DNA of 55,272 bases from Desulfobaccales bacterium (GTDB lineage: Bacteria > Desulfobacterota > Desulfobaccia > Desulfobaccales > 0-14-0-80-60-11): positions 40,245-95,516 of the forward strand of contig JBBFLF010000012.1 in assembly GCA_037481655.1 (NCBI GenBank), in the 5' to 3' direction. Under the pieces are notes generated by a model. The model made no database searches. It saw only the letters and a program-made list of their open reading frames with translations, and was not told the origin of the DNA. Every line of letters begins with the position of its first letter. Within the stretch, counting starts at the first letter, position 1. This document shows, one piece after another, positions 41,457 through 50,370 of the stretch. Position numbers and translations under genes: made by a program.

Positions 41457-43328
41457 TCAGGCCTGCTGCAGGCCCAGGGAGAGGGGCGGAGGTTGCTCTT
41501 CCTCGGGGAGTGGGTGGGCCTGCTCCGCGGCGCTGAGGATGCGGTCGATGTCGGCGCTGTCCAGGGTCTCCTTTTCCAGGAGGGCCTGGGCCAGGGCCTG
41601 GAGGCCGGCCCGATGGCTGGCCAGGAGGCTTTTGGCCCGGTCGTAGGCGCCCAGGACCAGCTTTTTGATGGCGGCGTCGATGGTGCGGGCGGTCTCCTCG
41701 CTGAAATCCTTGGGCTGGGCGATTTCCCGGCCCAGGAAGACATGCTCCTCCCGCTTGCCGAAGGTGATGGGCCCCAGCTCCTCGCTCATGCCCCAATTGC
41801 AGACCATCTTGCGGGCCAGCTCGGTGGCGCGCTCCAGGTCATTGCCGGCGCCGGTGGTGAAGCGGTTAAAGACCAGCTCTTCGGCGGCGCGGCCGCCCAA
41901 CAGGACGGCAAGGGTGGCCTGCAGATAGTCTTTGGAATAGGTGTGCCGCTCGTCCAGGGGGAGCTGCTGGGTGACGCCCAGGGCCCGGCCCCGGGGGATG
42001 ATGGTGACCTTGTGAATGGGGTCGGTGCCGGGGAGAAGCCGGGCCACCAGGGTGTGGCCGGCTTCGTGGTAGGCGGTGTTGGTGCGCTCCTCCTCGCTTA
42101 AAATGAGGCTTTTGCGCTCCGAGCCCATGAGGACCTTGTCCTTGGCGCGCTCAAAGTCCTGCATGGAGACGGACTCCCGGTTGACCCGGGCGGCCAGGAG
42201 GGCGGCCTCGTTGACCAGGTTTTCCAGGTCGGCGCCGGAAAAGCCGGGGGTGCTGCGGGCCAGGATGGAGAGGTCCACGGAGGGGTCCAGGGGGACCCGG
42301 CGGGTGTGGACCCTGAGGATGGCCTCCCGGCCCTTGACGTCGGGGATGGGGACCACCACCTGGCGGTCGAAGCGGCCGGGGCGCAGGAGGGCGGGATCCA
42401 GGACGTCGGGGCGGTTGGTGGCGGCGATGAGGATGACGCCCTCGTTGGACTCGAAGCCATCCATCTCCACCAGGAGCTGGTTCAAGGTCTGCTCCCGCTC
42501 ATCGTGGCCGCCGCCCAGGCCGGCGCCGCGGTGGCGGCCGACGGCGTCGATCTCATCGATGAAGATGATGCAGGGGGCGTTTTTCTTGGCCTGGAGGAAG
42601 AGGTCCCGCACCCGGGCAGCGCCCACGCCCACGAACATCTCCACAAAATCGGAGCCGCTGATGCTGAAGAAGGGCACCCCGGCCTCACCGGCGATGGCCC
42701 GGGCGAGCAGGGTCTTGCCGCTGCCGGGGGAGCCCACAAGCAGGACACCTTTGGGGATGCGGCCGCCCAGGCGGGTGAACTTTTTGGGGTCCTTGAGGAA
42801 TTCAATGATTTCCGCCACTTCCTCTTTGGCTTCCTCAATGCCGGCCACGTCCTTGAAGGTGACCTTGACGGAGTTTTCCGTCATCAGGCGGGCCCGGCTC
42901 TTGCCGAAGGACATGGCCTTGCCGCCGCCGGCCTGCATCTGGCGCATGAAAAAGATCCAGATACCCACCAGCAGGAGCATGGGGAGCCAGGAGACCAGGA
43001 GGGTGGTGTACCAGGGGGTGTCCTCCTTGGGCCGCACGCTGATCTCCACTTTCTTGTCCTGGAGGAGGCGGATGAGGTTGGGGTCGTTGGGGGAATAGGT
43101 TTTAAAGGGCTTGCCGTCCGCCTGCTCGCCGGTGATCTCCTCGCCCTGGAGCAGGACCTTGGTGACCTTGCCGTTTTTCACCAGCTCGAGGAACTGGGTA
43201 TAGCTGATGGAGGTCTTGGCGCGGGTCTGCTCGGTGGTGTTGAAATAATTGAAGAGGAAGATCATCACCAGGCTGATGAGCAGCCAGAGGGCGATGTTCT
43301 TGTATAAGGGGCTTAAACGATTATTCAT
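41457..43328 (-). CDS. ftsH: ATP-dependent zinc metalloprotease FtsH
   Basis: The 623-residue product has two N-terminal membrane helices around a periplasmic part, then the AAA domain: Walker [13 protein letters not shown], Walker [12 protein letters not shown] and second region of homology [17 protein letters not shown]. The zinc site HEAGH follows in [14 protein letters not shown]. It degrades membrane and soluble regulatory proteins, such as LpxC in many Gram-negatives. A promoter-like pair lies 45-72 bases upstream. Confidence 0.96.
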   Translation of the reverse strand: MNNRLSPLYKNIALWLLISLVMIFLFNYFNTTEQTRAKTSISYTQFLELVKNGKVTKVLLQGEEITGEQADGKPFKTYSPNDPNLIRLLQDKKVEISVRPKEDTPWYTTLLVSWLPMLLLVGIWIFFMRQMQAGGGKAMSFGKSRARLMTENSVKVTFKDVAGIEEAKEEVAEIIEFLKDPKKFTRLGGRIPKGVLLVGSPGSGKTLLARAIAGEAGVPFFSISGSDFVEMFVGVGAARVRDLFLQAKKNAPCIIFIDEIDAVGRHRGAGLGGGHDEREQTLNQLLVEMDGFESNEGVILIAATNRPDVLDPALLRPGRFDRQVVVPIPDVKGREAILRVHTRRVPLDPSVDLSILARSTPGFSGADLENLVNEAALLAARVNRESVSMQDFERAKDKVLMGSERKSLILSEEERTNTAYHEAGHTLVARLLPGTDPIHKVTIIPRGRALGVTQQLPLDERHTYSKDYLQATLAVLLGGRAAEELVFNRFTTGAGNDLERATELARKMVCNWGMSEELGPITFGKREEHVFLGREIAQPKDFSEETARTIDAAIKKLVLGAYDRAKSLLASHRAGLQALAQALLEKETLDSADIDRILSAAEQAHPLPEEEQPPPLSLGLQQA

Positions 43329-43372
43329 GCTGACCCTGGGGCTTTGGGGGGTGATCGTCTGTATTCACTAGA

Positions 43373-43400
43373 AATATACGTTTATTTTGGCAAAAAGCAA
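43373..43400 (-). promoter_or_regulatory. Probable promoter of ftsH
   Basis: On the minus strand TTGCTT and TATATT lie 16 bases apart, close to the sigma-70 consensus, and 45 bases before the ftsH start. Confidence 0.5.
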
Positions 43401-43438
43401 AGTGATTCTTGGGGTTGCCGGGTGGAGGGGCAAAAGGT

Positions 43439-44176
43439 TCAGGAAAGGTCAAGGGTTTCGCCTGGGGAAGGATCATCCGCCGAGAGACGGGAGAGAAGAG
43501 CTGCCAGGTTGGCTGCCGCCTGCTGATGGTAAGGGTTGATCTTCAAGGCTTCCTGGAAACAGCGGGCGGCCTGGTGAGGGGAATCCCGGGCCTGGAGGCA
43601 CTCTCCCAGGAGGTTGAGGACCCGGGCGCTTTTTTTGCGGCGCGGGAGCGGCAGCTGGTGCAGAAGGTCCAGGGCCTGATGGGGGAAGCCGGCGGCCAGG
43701 CAGCGCTGAGCCTCCTGGATGAGCCTTTCCCCGGGGCCGGGGAAGTGGCGGCCTTTGAGGATGGCGGTCAGCTGGCGCTGGAGGGCAGGGAGGCGGAAGG
43801 GTTTGAGGAGATAGCCGTCCACTTCGCTTTCCACCGCAGCAGCGACAATCTCTTCGGCCACTTCGCCGGTGATGAGGAGGAAGGGGGTGTGCTCATAGCG
43901 GGGGTGGCCCCGGAGGCGCTTTAAGAGTTCCAGGCCGGTCATGCGGGGCATGTTGATGTCGCAGACCACCACGTCATAGAGGCGCTCCTGGAGGAGCTCC
44001 CAGGCCTCCAGGCCATCGGCGGCCTGGCGGATGGGGGAGGCCACGCCCAGCTGTTGGAGCATCTGGGTCAGCAGACGGCGGATGGCGGGGATATCGTCCA
44101 CCACCAGGACCTGGAGGGGGGCGAAAAGGTCCCGGGGGGGCCCATCCGGCGGAGTCGAAGCGCAGACCTGGGTCAT
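43439..44176 (-). CDS. Response regulator receiver domain with TPR-like tail
   Basis: The 245-residue product has an N-terminal CheY-like receiver: VLVVDDIPAIRRLL, with the phospho-acceptor Asp in VVVCDINMPRMTG, then LITGEVAEEIV and YLLKPF (the conserved Lys). The C-terminal 100 residues hold two TPR-like helical pairs (LIQEAQRCLAAGFPHQALDL and CFQEALKINPYHQQAA), so the output is protein contact rather than DNA binding. No sensor kinase is next to it. It lies after a small HTH gene, with a terminator between. Confidence 0.85.
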   Translation of the reverse strand: MTQVCASTPPDGPPRDLFAPLQVLVVDDIPAIRRLLTQMLQQLGVASPIRQAADGLEAWELLQERLYDVVVCDINMPRMTGLELLKRLRGHPRYEHTPFLLITGEVAEEIVAAAVESEVDGYLLKPFRLPALQRQLTAILKGRHFPGPGERLIQEAQRCLAAGFPHQALDLLHQLPLPRRKKSARVLNLLGECLQARDSPHQAARCFQEALKINPYHQQAAANLAALLSRLSADDPSPGETLDLS

Positions 44177-44234
44177 GGCAAGATCACCTCAGGCACTTTG
44201 CTGATGGTATCGGCAAGGAACTGGTGAAGTTTAA

Positions 44235-44257
44235 TAAAAAAGCGGGCCAGGGGCCCG
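44235..44257 (-). terminator. Rho-independent terminator after the 44283 gene
   Basis: On the minus strand GCGGGCC pairs with GGCCCGC around 2-3 bases and is followed by six T. It lies 26 bases past the stop of the HTH gene. Confidence 0.85.
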
Positions 44258-44282
44258 CCGGAGTTTTGGAAGGCGCCAGGAA

Positions 44283-44465
44283 TCAGCCGGGAAGAGGCAA
44301 AAGGGCCAGGAGGTTTTCCCGGGCGATGCGCCAGGGGCCGGAGCCGAAGCGGGTGCCGGGCAGGCGGCCATCCTTGATCATGCGATAAACGGTGCGGCGG
44401 GAGAGGCAGAGGATATCCGCCACTTCATCGGGCCGAAAAAACCGCTTTTTCCAGATAAGGTCCAT
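44283..44465 (-). CDS. Small excisionase-like HTH protein
   Basis: The 60-residue product is one helix-turn-helix of the excisionase/MerR-like HTH_17 family: FFRPDEVADILCLSRRTVYRMIKDGRLPGTRFG. Such proteins bind DNA as excisionases or as regulators. It faces away from a similar protein at 44904 with about 440 bases between, in which two direct repeats lie. GGAGG precedes the ATG. Either it marks the edge of the prophage or it belongs to the resident genome. Confidence 0.72.
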   Translation of the reverse strand: MDLIWKKRFFRPDEVADILCLSRRTVYRMIKDGRLPGTRFGSGPWRIARENLLALLPLPG

Positions 44466-44639
44466 GGAAGTCCTCCGGTAGCGGGAGACGGGTGACTGTC
44501 TCCCGTGCTTTTTTCCTGAGAAATAGCAAGGGATATGCCGCCTGGGGAGGCGGGGCAGGCGGCGCGCCGGCGGCAGATGGACCCTTGTAACTTAGGGAAA
44601 AAGTTCCTCCCAAGGGAATCCTTCTAGGTTTTTTCCTTA

Positions 44640-44674
44640 TTTTTGCCTCAGTTATATCCTGGTTTTTGCCTCAG
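44640..44674 (+). repeat. Tandem direct repeats between the two HTH genes
   Basis: TTTTTGCCTCAG occurs at 44640-44651 and 44663-44674, period 23 bases (about two helical turns). They lie in the 44466-44903 spacer between divergent HTH genes, a natural place for operators. The rest of the spacer, apart from an A/T-rich patch near 44600-44690, shows no gene. Confidence 0.6.
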
Positions 44675-44903
44675 GAAATATATGATGATGGCATGGTGAA
44701 CAAAGTCAGGTCCCGGCCCCCATGGGCACCCTGAGCCTCCCGATACCTCCTCCTTTAATTATCTCACTAAAATCCTTGTATTTTTTGCTGCACATGCAAA
44801 AGGGGACCCTGCAGCTCCAGGGAGTTTTGTGACATCCGGGGACAGGTGTCTTGCGGCCGGACACGGTTCTTGAAAGAGAAGGGGCCAAAACCGGCAAGGA
44901 GCG

Positions 44904-45095
44904 ATGGAGATGAACAGAGAGAAGTTGCTGCGCCCCAGGGAAGTGGCGATGCGGCTGGGGATCTCCAAGTCGTCGGTGTACCGCTGGTTTTGGGAAGGCA
45001 AGCTCAAGGGGGTGAAGCTGAGAGGGGGACCGGTGCGGATTCTGGAGAGTTCGGTGCGGCGGCAATTGGCGGGGCCAGAAGTCCGCCTGGCGTAG
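44904..45095 (+). CDS. Small excisionase-like HTH protein
   Basis: The 63-residue product has an HTH_17 domain: LLRPREVAMRLGISKSSVYRWFWEGKLKGVKLRGGPVRI. The same fold as the protein at 44283, but only about a third identical. AGGAG precedes two closely spaced ATG codons (44904 and 44910), so the exact start is open. It is the first plus-strand gene of the phage head module and may control its expression or be an excisionase. Confidence 0.7.
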   Translation: MEMNREKLLRPREVAMRLGISKSSVYRWFWEGKLKGVKLRGGPVRILESSVRRQLAGPEVRLA

Positions 45096-45155
45096 GCAGC
45101 TCAGGCAGGAGAAGCGACCCGGGGGGAGTCCAGGGCGGGACAGGTGCGGGGGGCC

Positions 45156-45638
45156 ATGGCGGGCAACAGGAAATCGGGGCGACAGGGGAAGCGGGAGCTC
45201 TATTACGCGGAGGTGCAGTCCCTCTATCTGGCCGGGAAGGAGTTGCGGGAGATCGAGGAGATCTATCCCGTGTCCCGCCAAACGCTGCTGAGGTGGCAGA
45301 AGGAGGGGCAATGGGAGGAGAAGCGGCGGCAGGCGCTGGTCTCCCCCCGCTGGCTGGGGCAGGCCCTCAAGGGAATTCTGCGGGAGAAGACCAGCCGGCT
45401 GTTGGCCAAGGGGGATCTGACCCCGCCGGAGCTGGAGGAGCTGAGCCGGCTCATCACCTTGATTGAGCGGCTGTGCAGCAACACCTGGGATATCCGCTCG
45501 GCGGCGCTGGAGGTGATGGACCGCTTCGGTGAGTTCCTGAGGGAATGGGTGAAGGACAAGGAGGAGATCCGGCGGTTTTCCACCTGGATGCAGGAGTTTT
45601 TCCGCAAGCTGGAGGAAGAAGAGGACCAGACAGGGTAG
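45156..45638 (+). CDS. Phage terminase small subunit-like protein (Mu gp27/DUF1804 type)
   Basis: The 160-residue product has an N-terminal HTH (VQSLYLAGKELREIEEIYPVSRQTLLRW) and a helical C-terminal half (RFGEFLREWVKDKEEIRRF). This resembles the DNA-binding small terminase subunit of Mu-like phages. It is directly upstream of a terminase large subunit. The ATG at 45156 is preferred over an in-frame GTG at 45144. The family call is moderate. Confidence 0.65.
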   Translation: MAGNRKSGRQGKRELYYAEVQSLYLAGKELREIEEIYPVSRQTLLRWQKEGQWEEKRRQALVSPRWLGQALKGILREKTSRLLAKGDLTPPELEELSRLITLIERLCSNTWDIRSAALEVMDRFGEFLREWVKDKEEIRRFSTWMQEFFRKLEEEEDQTG

Positions 45639-45674
45639 CAAGGCGGGTGGAGTGCCTGGGCGGCGACGAAGGGA

Positions 45675-45707
45675 TGAGGGCAGGGGAAGGGGGTGCCCCT
45701 GCCCCTC
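45675..45707 (+). repeat. Stem-loop between the terminase genes
   Basis: GGGCAGGGG pairs with CCCCTGCCC around a 9-base loop in the terminase small-large spacer. No T-run follows, so it may be an RNA processing or stability hairpin. Confidence 0.35.
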
Positions 45708-45763
45708 ACCCGGGGTCGGGCAAGGGGAGTCCCCCTTAATGGGAGTCAGAAACGGAGCGGCGC

Positions 45764-47293
45764 ATGACTCTGAGGAAGAAGCTGAGCAAACGGGAGTTCC
45801 GACAGAAGGCGGATGACATCCTGATGCGCCTCACCATGGAGGTGACCCCGTTTTGGGGGGACAACCGGGAAAAAAGGGAGGAGCGCCTCCGGCGGGCGGC
45901 GGCGGACCCGCTGTATTTTTGCCGCACCTACCTGCCGCACTATTTCTCGGTGGCCCCGGCACCCTTCCATTACGAACTGGTGCGCCTCTTGGAGGAGCCC
46001 CGGGAGGTGGTGCGGCCCATCGTGGTGGCAGCCCCCCGGGAATTCGCCAAATCCACGGTGTGCAGCTTCGGCTACGTGCTGCACCAGATCTGCTTCCGGC
46101 GGCGCAAGTTCATCATCATCGGCAGCGACACGGAGGATCTGGCCAGCGACCTCACCGGCTACCTGTATGTGGAGATGCTCTACAACGAGCGGCTGCGCCA
46201 GGATTTCGGGGAGCTGGTGAAGCCCAACAAGACGGTGGATGACTTTGTGACCCTCAATGACATCCGGGTGAAGGCCCGGGGTCGGGGCCAGCGCCTCAGG
46301 GGCCTGAAGCACAAGCAGCACCGGCCGGACCTGGTGATCCTGGATGACCTGGAAAACGACCTCAATGTGCGCAACCCGGAGATCGTGCAGCAGATCCTGG
46401 ACTGGGTGCAGAGCGCGGTCTATCCGGCCATTGAGGCCCACGGCACCCTGCTCATCATCGGCACCATCCTCAAGCAAAAGAGCGCCTTGCACATCATGCT
46501 CACCAGCGAGGCGGAGCCCTACTGCAATTTTGAGCGGCGCATTTACCGGGCGCTGAACGAAGACGGCAGCTCCCTGTGGGAGGCGAGACACCCGGCGGCG
46601 CGGCTGAGATTGCAGAAGCAGATCATGGGCACCGCGGCCTTCAACCGGGAGAAGATGAATGAGCCGGAGCCGGAGGGGGGGATGTTCCGGGAGGAGTGGA
46701 TCCACTACTACCATCCGGGGAGCCTGAAGGACCGGGAGCTGGTGGTGGTGGGGTTTTTCGACCCCTCCCTGGAGAGCGGCAGCAGCGCGGACTACAAGGC
46801 GGTGGTGACGGTGGGGTATGCCCCGGCGGAGCAGGTGTTTTATGTGCTGGACGCCTTCATCCAGAAGACGACTCTGGAGCAGACGCTCAGGGCCATCTTC
46901 AACCGGCACCGGGAGCGGCCCTATCAGGTCTTCGGGGTGGAGGACAACCTGTTTCAGCGGCTGCTTCTCAAGGAATTCGACACCTTGGGGAGGGAGCTGG
47001 GGCTGGTGCTGCCGGTGAAGGGGGTGACCCACCGGCTGGCCAAGGAGACCCGGGTGGCGGCGCTGTCGCCCTTGCTGGAGCGGGGCAAGATCCGCTTTAT
47101 CCGGGGGCACTCGGACCAGGAGCTCCTGATTGAGCAATTGCTCTATTTCCCTTCCAAGACGCTGCACGACGACGGGCCGGATGCCCTGGAAGGGGCGGTG
47201 AGGCTGGCGCAGCAGTTCCAGGGGTTGGGGGCGGCCACGGTGCCCTATGTGCGGGTGCGGAGCCGCATGTTCAGTAGCCGAGGAGCTTTTTAA
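45764..47293 (+). CDS. Phage terminase large subunit
   Basis: The 509-residue product has both halves of a packaging motor. The ATPase has a deviant Walker A APREFAKST and Walker B DLVILDDLEND; the nuclease has Asp residues in VVGFFDPSLES, GVEDNLFQ and DDGPDALEGAVR. It cuts concatemers and pumps DNA into the prohead. Arrangement small terminase - large terminase - gp29-like portal fits a Mu-like head module. The start codon at 45764 has only a weak ribosome binding site. Confidence 0.88.
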   Translation: MTLRKKLSKREFRQKADDILMRLTMEVTPFWGDNREKREERLRRAAADPLYFCRTYLPHYFSVAPAPFHYELVRLLEEPREVVRPIVVAAPREFAKSTVCSFGYVLHQICFRRRKFIIIGSDTEDLASDLTGYLYVEMLYNERLRQDFGELVKPNKTVDDFVTLNDIRVKARGRGQRLRGLKHKQHRPDLVILDDLENDLNVRNPEIVQQILDWVQSAVYPAIEAHGTLLIIGTILKQKSALHIMLTSEAEPYCNFERRIYRALNEDGSSLWEARHPAARLRLQKQIMGTAAFNREKMNEPEPEGGMFREEWIHYYHPGSLKDRELVVVGFFDPSLESGSSADYKAVVTVGYAPAEQVFYVLDAFIQKTTLEQTLRAIFNRHRERPYQVFGVEDNLFQRLLLKEFDTLGRELGLVLPVKGVTHRLAKETRVAALSPLLERGKIRFIRGHSDQELLIEQLLYFPSKTLHDDGPDALEGAVRLAQQFQGLGAATVPYVRVRSRMFSSRGAF

Positions 47294-47352
47294 AGGAGGC
47301 GGATTTGGGGGCGGGGTGGAGTGCCGCCCCGAGGGGGAGAAAAGGACGGCCC

Positions 47353-48612
47353 ATGAGGATCAAGGACTTTTTCGGCAGGTGGTGGAAACCGGAGAAGGAG
47401 CCGGTGGAGCGGGAACTGGGGGCGGTGAGCCTGGCGGACCGCTGGAGCACTTATCCCAGCGCAGGCCTCACCCCAGGCAAGCTGGCGGCCATCTTCCAGG
47501 AGGCGGACCAAGGGGCGGTGACCCTGCAGATGGAGCTTTTTCAGGAGATGGAGGAGAAAGACGCCCATCTGGCGGCGCTCCTGCAGACCCGGAAGCTGGC
47601 GGTGCTGAGTCTGGATTACGAGGTGCTGCCCTACGCCAAGACGCCGGAGGACGAACATATCGCCCGGGTGGTGGGGGAGCTGGTGTACGGCATTCCCCGG
47701 CTGGAGGAGGCTTTCCTGGATCTGCTGGATGCCATCGGCAAGGGGTTTGCGGTGGTGGAGGTGCAGTGGGAACGCATCGGCAGGCAGGCCCGGGTGGCGG
47801 AACTGCGGTGGATTCCGCAGAAGCGGATCACCTTTGTCAATGATCTCATTCCCCGGCTGCTGACGGACAAGGAGCCCTGGAAAGGGGAGGAGATTCCGCC
47901 CTGGCGCATCATCTACCACCGCTACAAGGCCCGAAGCGGCTATGACACCCGGGCGGGGGTGCTCCGGGTGGTGGGCTACATGTACCTCCTCAAGAACTTT
48001 GCCCTGAAGGATTGGGCGGCTTTCAACGAGGTCTTCGGGATGCCTTTGCGCCTGGGGAAGTATGATCCGGCGGCCACGCCGGCGGACCGGGAAAGCCTCA
48101 TCCAGGCCATCCGCTCTTTGGGGACGGATGCGGCGGGCATCATCAGCAAGAACACGGAGATTGAGTTTGTGGAGGCCACCAGCCGTCTGAGCGGCAGCCA
48201 CAACCCCTACCAGGTGCTGGCGGAGTTCTGCAACCGGGAGATGTCCAAGGCGATTTTGGGGCAGACCCTGACCACGGACACCGCCGGGGCCACGGGGACC
48301 TACGCCGCGGCCAAGGTGCACGCCCAGGTGCGGCGGGACCTGGTGGAGGCGGACGCCCAGGCGTTGGCCCAGACGCTGCGGGAGCAGCTGCTGCGGCCCT
48401 TAGTGGGCTTCCACTTCGGCTGGGAGAAGCCAGTGCCGTATTTCCGCTTCCGCTACGAGGAGGAGGAGGACTTGAAGACGCTTTCCGAGGTGTACCGCAA
48501 TCTGGCGGCTCTGGGGATGCCGCTCAGCGTGGAGCATGTGGCGGAACGCTTCGCCCTGCCGGTGCCGGCTGCGGGGGAGAAACTGATTGACGGAAAGGAG
48601 GTGAAAGGATGA
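47353..48612 (+). CDS. Mu gp29-like portal protein (DUF935)
   Basis: The 419-residue product matches the Mu gp29 portal family: AALLQTRKLAVLSLDYEVLP, GFAVVEVQWE, ITFVNDLIPRLL, and AFNEVFGMPLRLGKYD, then SKNTEIEFVEA. The portal is the 12-fold ring for DNA entry at one head vertex. AAAGGA precedes the ATG at 47353; a longer frame from 47305 is not favoured. Its stop overlaps the next start (ATGA). The expected next gene in Mu, gpF/gp30 (minor head protein), is absent. Confidence 0.9.
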   Translation: MRIKDFFGRWWKPEKEPVERELGAVSLADRWSTYPSAGLTPGKLAAIFQEADQGAVTLQMELFQEMEEKDAHLAALLQTRKLAVLSLDYEVLPYAKTPEDEHIARVVGELVYGIPRLEEAFLDLLDAIGKGFAVVEVQWERIGRQARVAELRWIPQKRITFVNDLIPRLLTDKEPWKGEEIPPWRIIYHRYKARSGYDTRAGVLRVVGYMYLLKNFALKDWAAFNEVFGMPLRLGKYDPAATPADRESLIQAIRSLGTDAAGIISKNTEIEFVEATSRLSGSHNPYQVLAEFCNREMSKAILGQTLTTDTAGATGTYAAAKVHAQVRRDLVEADAQALAQTLREQLLRPLVGFHFGWEKPVPYFRFRYEEEEDLKTLSEVYRNLAALGMPLSVEHVAERFALPVPAAGEKLIDGKEVKG

Positions 48613-48956
48613 AGCGTTGGGGCCAACGGTGGGGGGTGGCGCTGGCCGCCACCCTGCTGGTGGGGGGGTGCTGTGCCCATCCCGGGGTCTTCGGGCAGCT
48701 GGAGCAGTCCTTAAAGACGGTGCAGGCCTGCTATGAGCCGCTGGTGCAGAGCTTGACGGAGGAGCCGGTGAACGAGAAGGTGCGGGCGGCCATCGTGGCG
48801 GCGGACACCACCCTGCTGCTTCTGGCGCAGTTGCAGGAGCAGTGGTGTCCGGCCCTCACCGCGGTGGAGCAGGCCAAGCTGTCGGCGGAAGCAGTGCAGA
48901 AGCTGGCCGAGGAAGCCGGGGTGGCAACGGAGTCGAATTCGCACAGCGGGCAGTAA
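48609..48956 (+). CDS. Phage-encoded small lipoprotein, unknown
   Basis: The 115-residue product has a lipobox (AATLLVGGC, Cys about residue 21) after a short signal, then two helical segments with leucine and alanine heptad character (LEQSLKTVQACYEPLV; ALTAVEQAKLSAEAVQKL) and several Cys. The start overlaps the portal stop by 4 bases, so translation is coupled. I recognise no family. It sits where Mu-like phages have a minor head gene; a lipoprotein there is unexpected. A superinfection or lysis role is possible but not shown. Confidence 0.7.
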   Translation: MKRWGQRWGVALAATLLVGGCCAHPGVFGQLEQSLKTVQACYEPLVQSLTEEPVNEKVRAAIVAADTTLLLLAQLQEQWCPALTAVEQAKLSAEAVQKLAEEAGVATESNSHSGQ

Positions 48957-48968
48957 ACGAGGAGCGGC

Positions 48969-49940
48969 ATGGAGAGGGAACTGATCTTGACATTGGGAGG
49001 CGAGGAGCTGCCGGAGTGGATCCGGGTGCTCCCCGTGGGCCGGGTGGAGCTGGCGGATGAGCGGCCGCCCTTCGAGGTGGACCAGGAGTCGCTGGCGGCC
49101 ATGGTGGCGGCCTTTGAGGCCCGGGGGGTGGACCTGGTGGTGGATTACGAGCACCAGTCCCTGACCGGAGAGCGGGCGCCGGCGGCGGGATGGATCAAGG
49201 AGCTCAAGGCGGAAGCCGACGGGCTGTGGGCCCGGGTGGAGTGGACCCCGCAGGCGCAGGAGTATCTGCGGAACCGGGAATACCGCTACTTTTCGCCGGT
49301 GCTGAAGCTGGACCCGGAGAGCCGCAGGCCGGTGGCCCTCCTGCAGGTGGCCCTGACCAATGTGCCGGCCATGAAGAGCCTGGAGCCTTTGGTGGCCCGC
49401 TACGGTTGGGAGGCGGCCAAATCCGAGCTGGCGGCCCGGCTGGAATTGGGCGCCGAGGCCAAGGAAGAGGAGCTCTGGCTGCGGGCCCGGCAGGTGTGGG
49501 GCGAGATTCTGGCGCTCACCGGTTTGGGGCCGGAGGCGACGGTGACGGAGCTGAAGGCGGAGATTGAGGCCCTGAAAACGGCCCGGGGCCGGGTGGCCGC
49601 GTTGGAGGCGGAAGTGACGGCCCTGAAAGAGCAGGTGAAAGAAGCGGCGGTGGCCTGGGAAGTGGAAGAGGCGCTCAGGGCCGGGAAGATCACCCCGGCT
49701 CAGGAGACCTGGGCGCTGGACTACTGCCGCCGGGATCTGGAGGGCTTTCGGGCCTTTGTGGCGGCGGCGCCCAAGGTGGTGCCGTTGGGGGAGAAGTTTT
49801 CCCTGAGCCGGGAAGAGAAGCCCCTCACCGGCCGGCTGCAGCCGCAGGAGCTGGCGGTATGCCGGGCGCTCAACCTTGCGCCGGAAGAGTTTCTGAAGGC
49901 CAAAGAGGCCTCAACAGCGAAAAAAACCACGGGGAGGTAA
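48969..49940 (+). CDS. Mu-like prophage I protein (head protease/scaffold), right copy
   Basis: The 323-residue product is a second I-family protein. The block GVDLVVDYEHQSLTGERAPAAGWIKEL and the following EYRYFSPVLKL and LLQVALTNVPAMK match the left copy at 1198 closely. The second half is a charged coiled coil (VTELKAEIEALKTARGRVAALEAEV), the scaffold part. It would process the prohead, in which gpT is the coat. GAGGAG precedes the ATG. Confidence 0.87.
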   Translation: MERELILTLGGEELPEWIRVLPVGRVELADERPPFEVDQESLAAMVAAFEARGVDLVVDYEHQSLTGERAPAAGWIKELKAEADGLWARVEWTPQAQEYLRNREYRYFSPVLKLDPESRRPVALLQVALTNVPAMKSLEPLVARYGWEAAKSELAARLELGAEAKEEELWLRARQVWGEILALTGLGPEATVTELKAEIEALKTARGRVAALEAEVTALKEQVKEAAVAWEVEEALRAGKITPAQETWALDYCRRDLEGFRAFVAAAPKVVPLGEKFSLSREEKPLTGRLQPQELAVCRALNLAPEEFLKAKEASTAKKTTGR

Positions 49941-49946
49941 CAGGGA

Positions 49947-50354
49947 ATGGCGGCTTTGACTCAGGACCGGGCGACGCCCTACCGGGAAGGCATCGAGATC
50001 GACTTTCCGGTGGCGGCGAATGCCAAAATCTTTGCGGGCTCGTTGGTGTGCGCCAATGCCTCGGGATATGCGGTCCCGGCCTCGGACACCGCCGGGCTGA
50101 AGTTCCTGGGGGTGGCCCTGGAGCGGGCGGACAACACCGGCGGGGCCAACGGCGCCAAAGTGGTGCGCTTGAGAAGGACCGGGGTGTTCGAGTTCAACGC
50201 GGCCAGCATCACCCAAGCCATGGTGGGGGACCCCATGTACGTCAAGGACGACAACACCTTTGACGATGCCGCCGGGTGCACCAACGACATCAAGGTGGGG
50301 GTGCTGGTGAAGTACGTGAGCGACACCAAGGGCTGGATCGACATCAGCAGATAA
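49947..50354 (+). CDS. Capsid decoration-type protein (DUF2190-like)
   Basis: The 135-residue product has the pattern of the DUF2190 family of capsid cement proteins: IDFPVAANAKIFAGSLVCANASGYAVPA, FLGVALERADNTGG and VGVLVKYV. It sits between the protease and major capsid genes, where Mu-like heads often encode a stabilising protein. The left head pair lacks it. GGAGG precedes the ATG. Confidence 0.72.
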   Translation: MAALTQDRATPYREGIEIDFPVAANAKIFAGSLVCANASGYAVPASDTAGLKFLGVALERADNTGGANGAKVVRLRRTGVFEFNAASITQAMVGDPMYVKDDNTFDDAAGCTNDIKVGVLVKYVSDTKGWIDISR

Positions 50355-50370
50355 GGAGGGGAGGCAGACC

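Noticed and set aside
45746-47167. 473-residue open frame opposite the terminase
   Set aside because: It is antisense to a clear terminase, His/Leu/Pro-rich and without domains.
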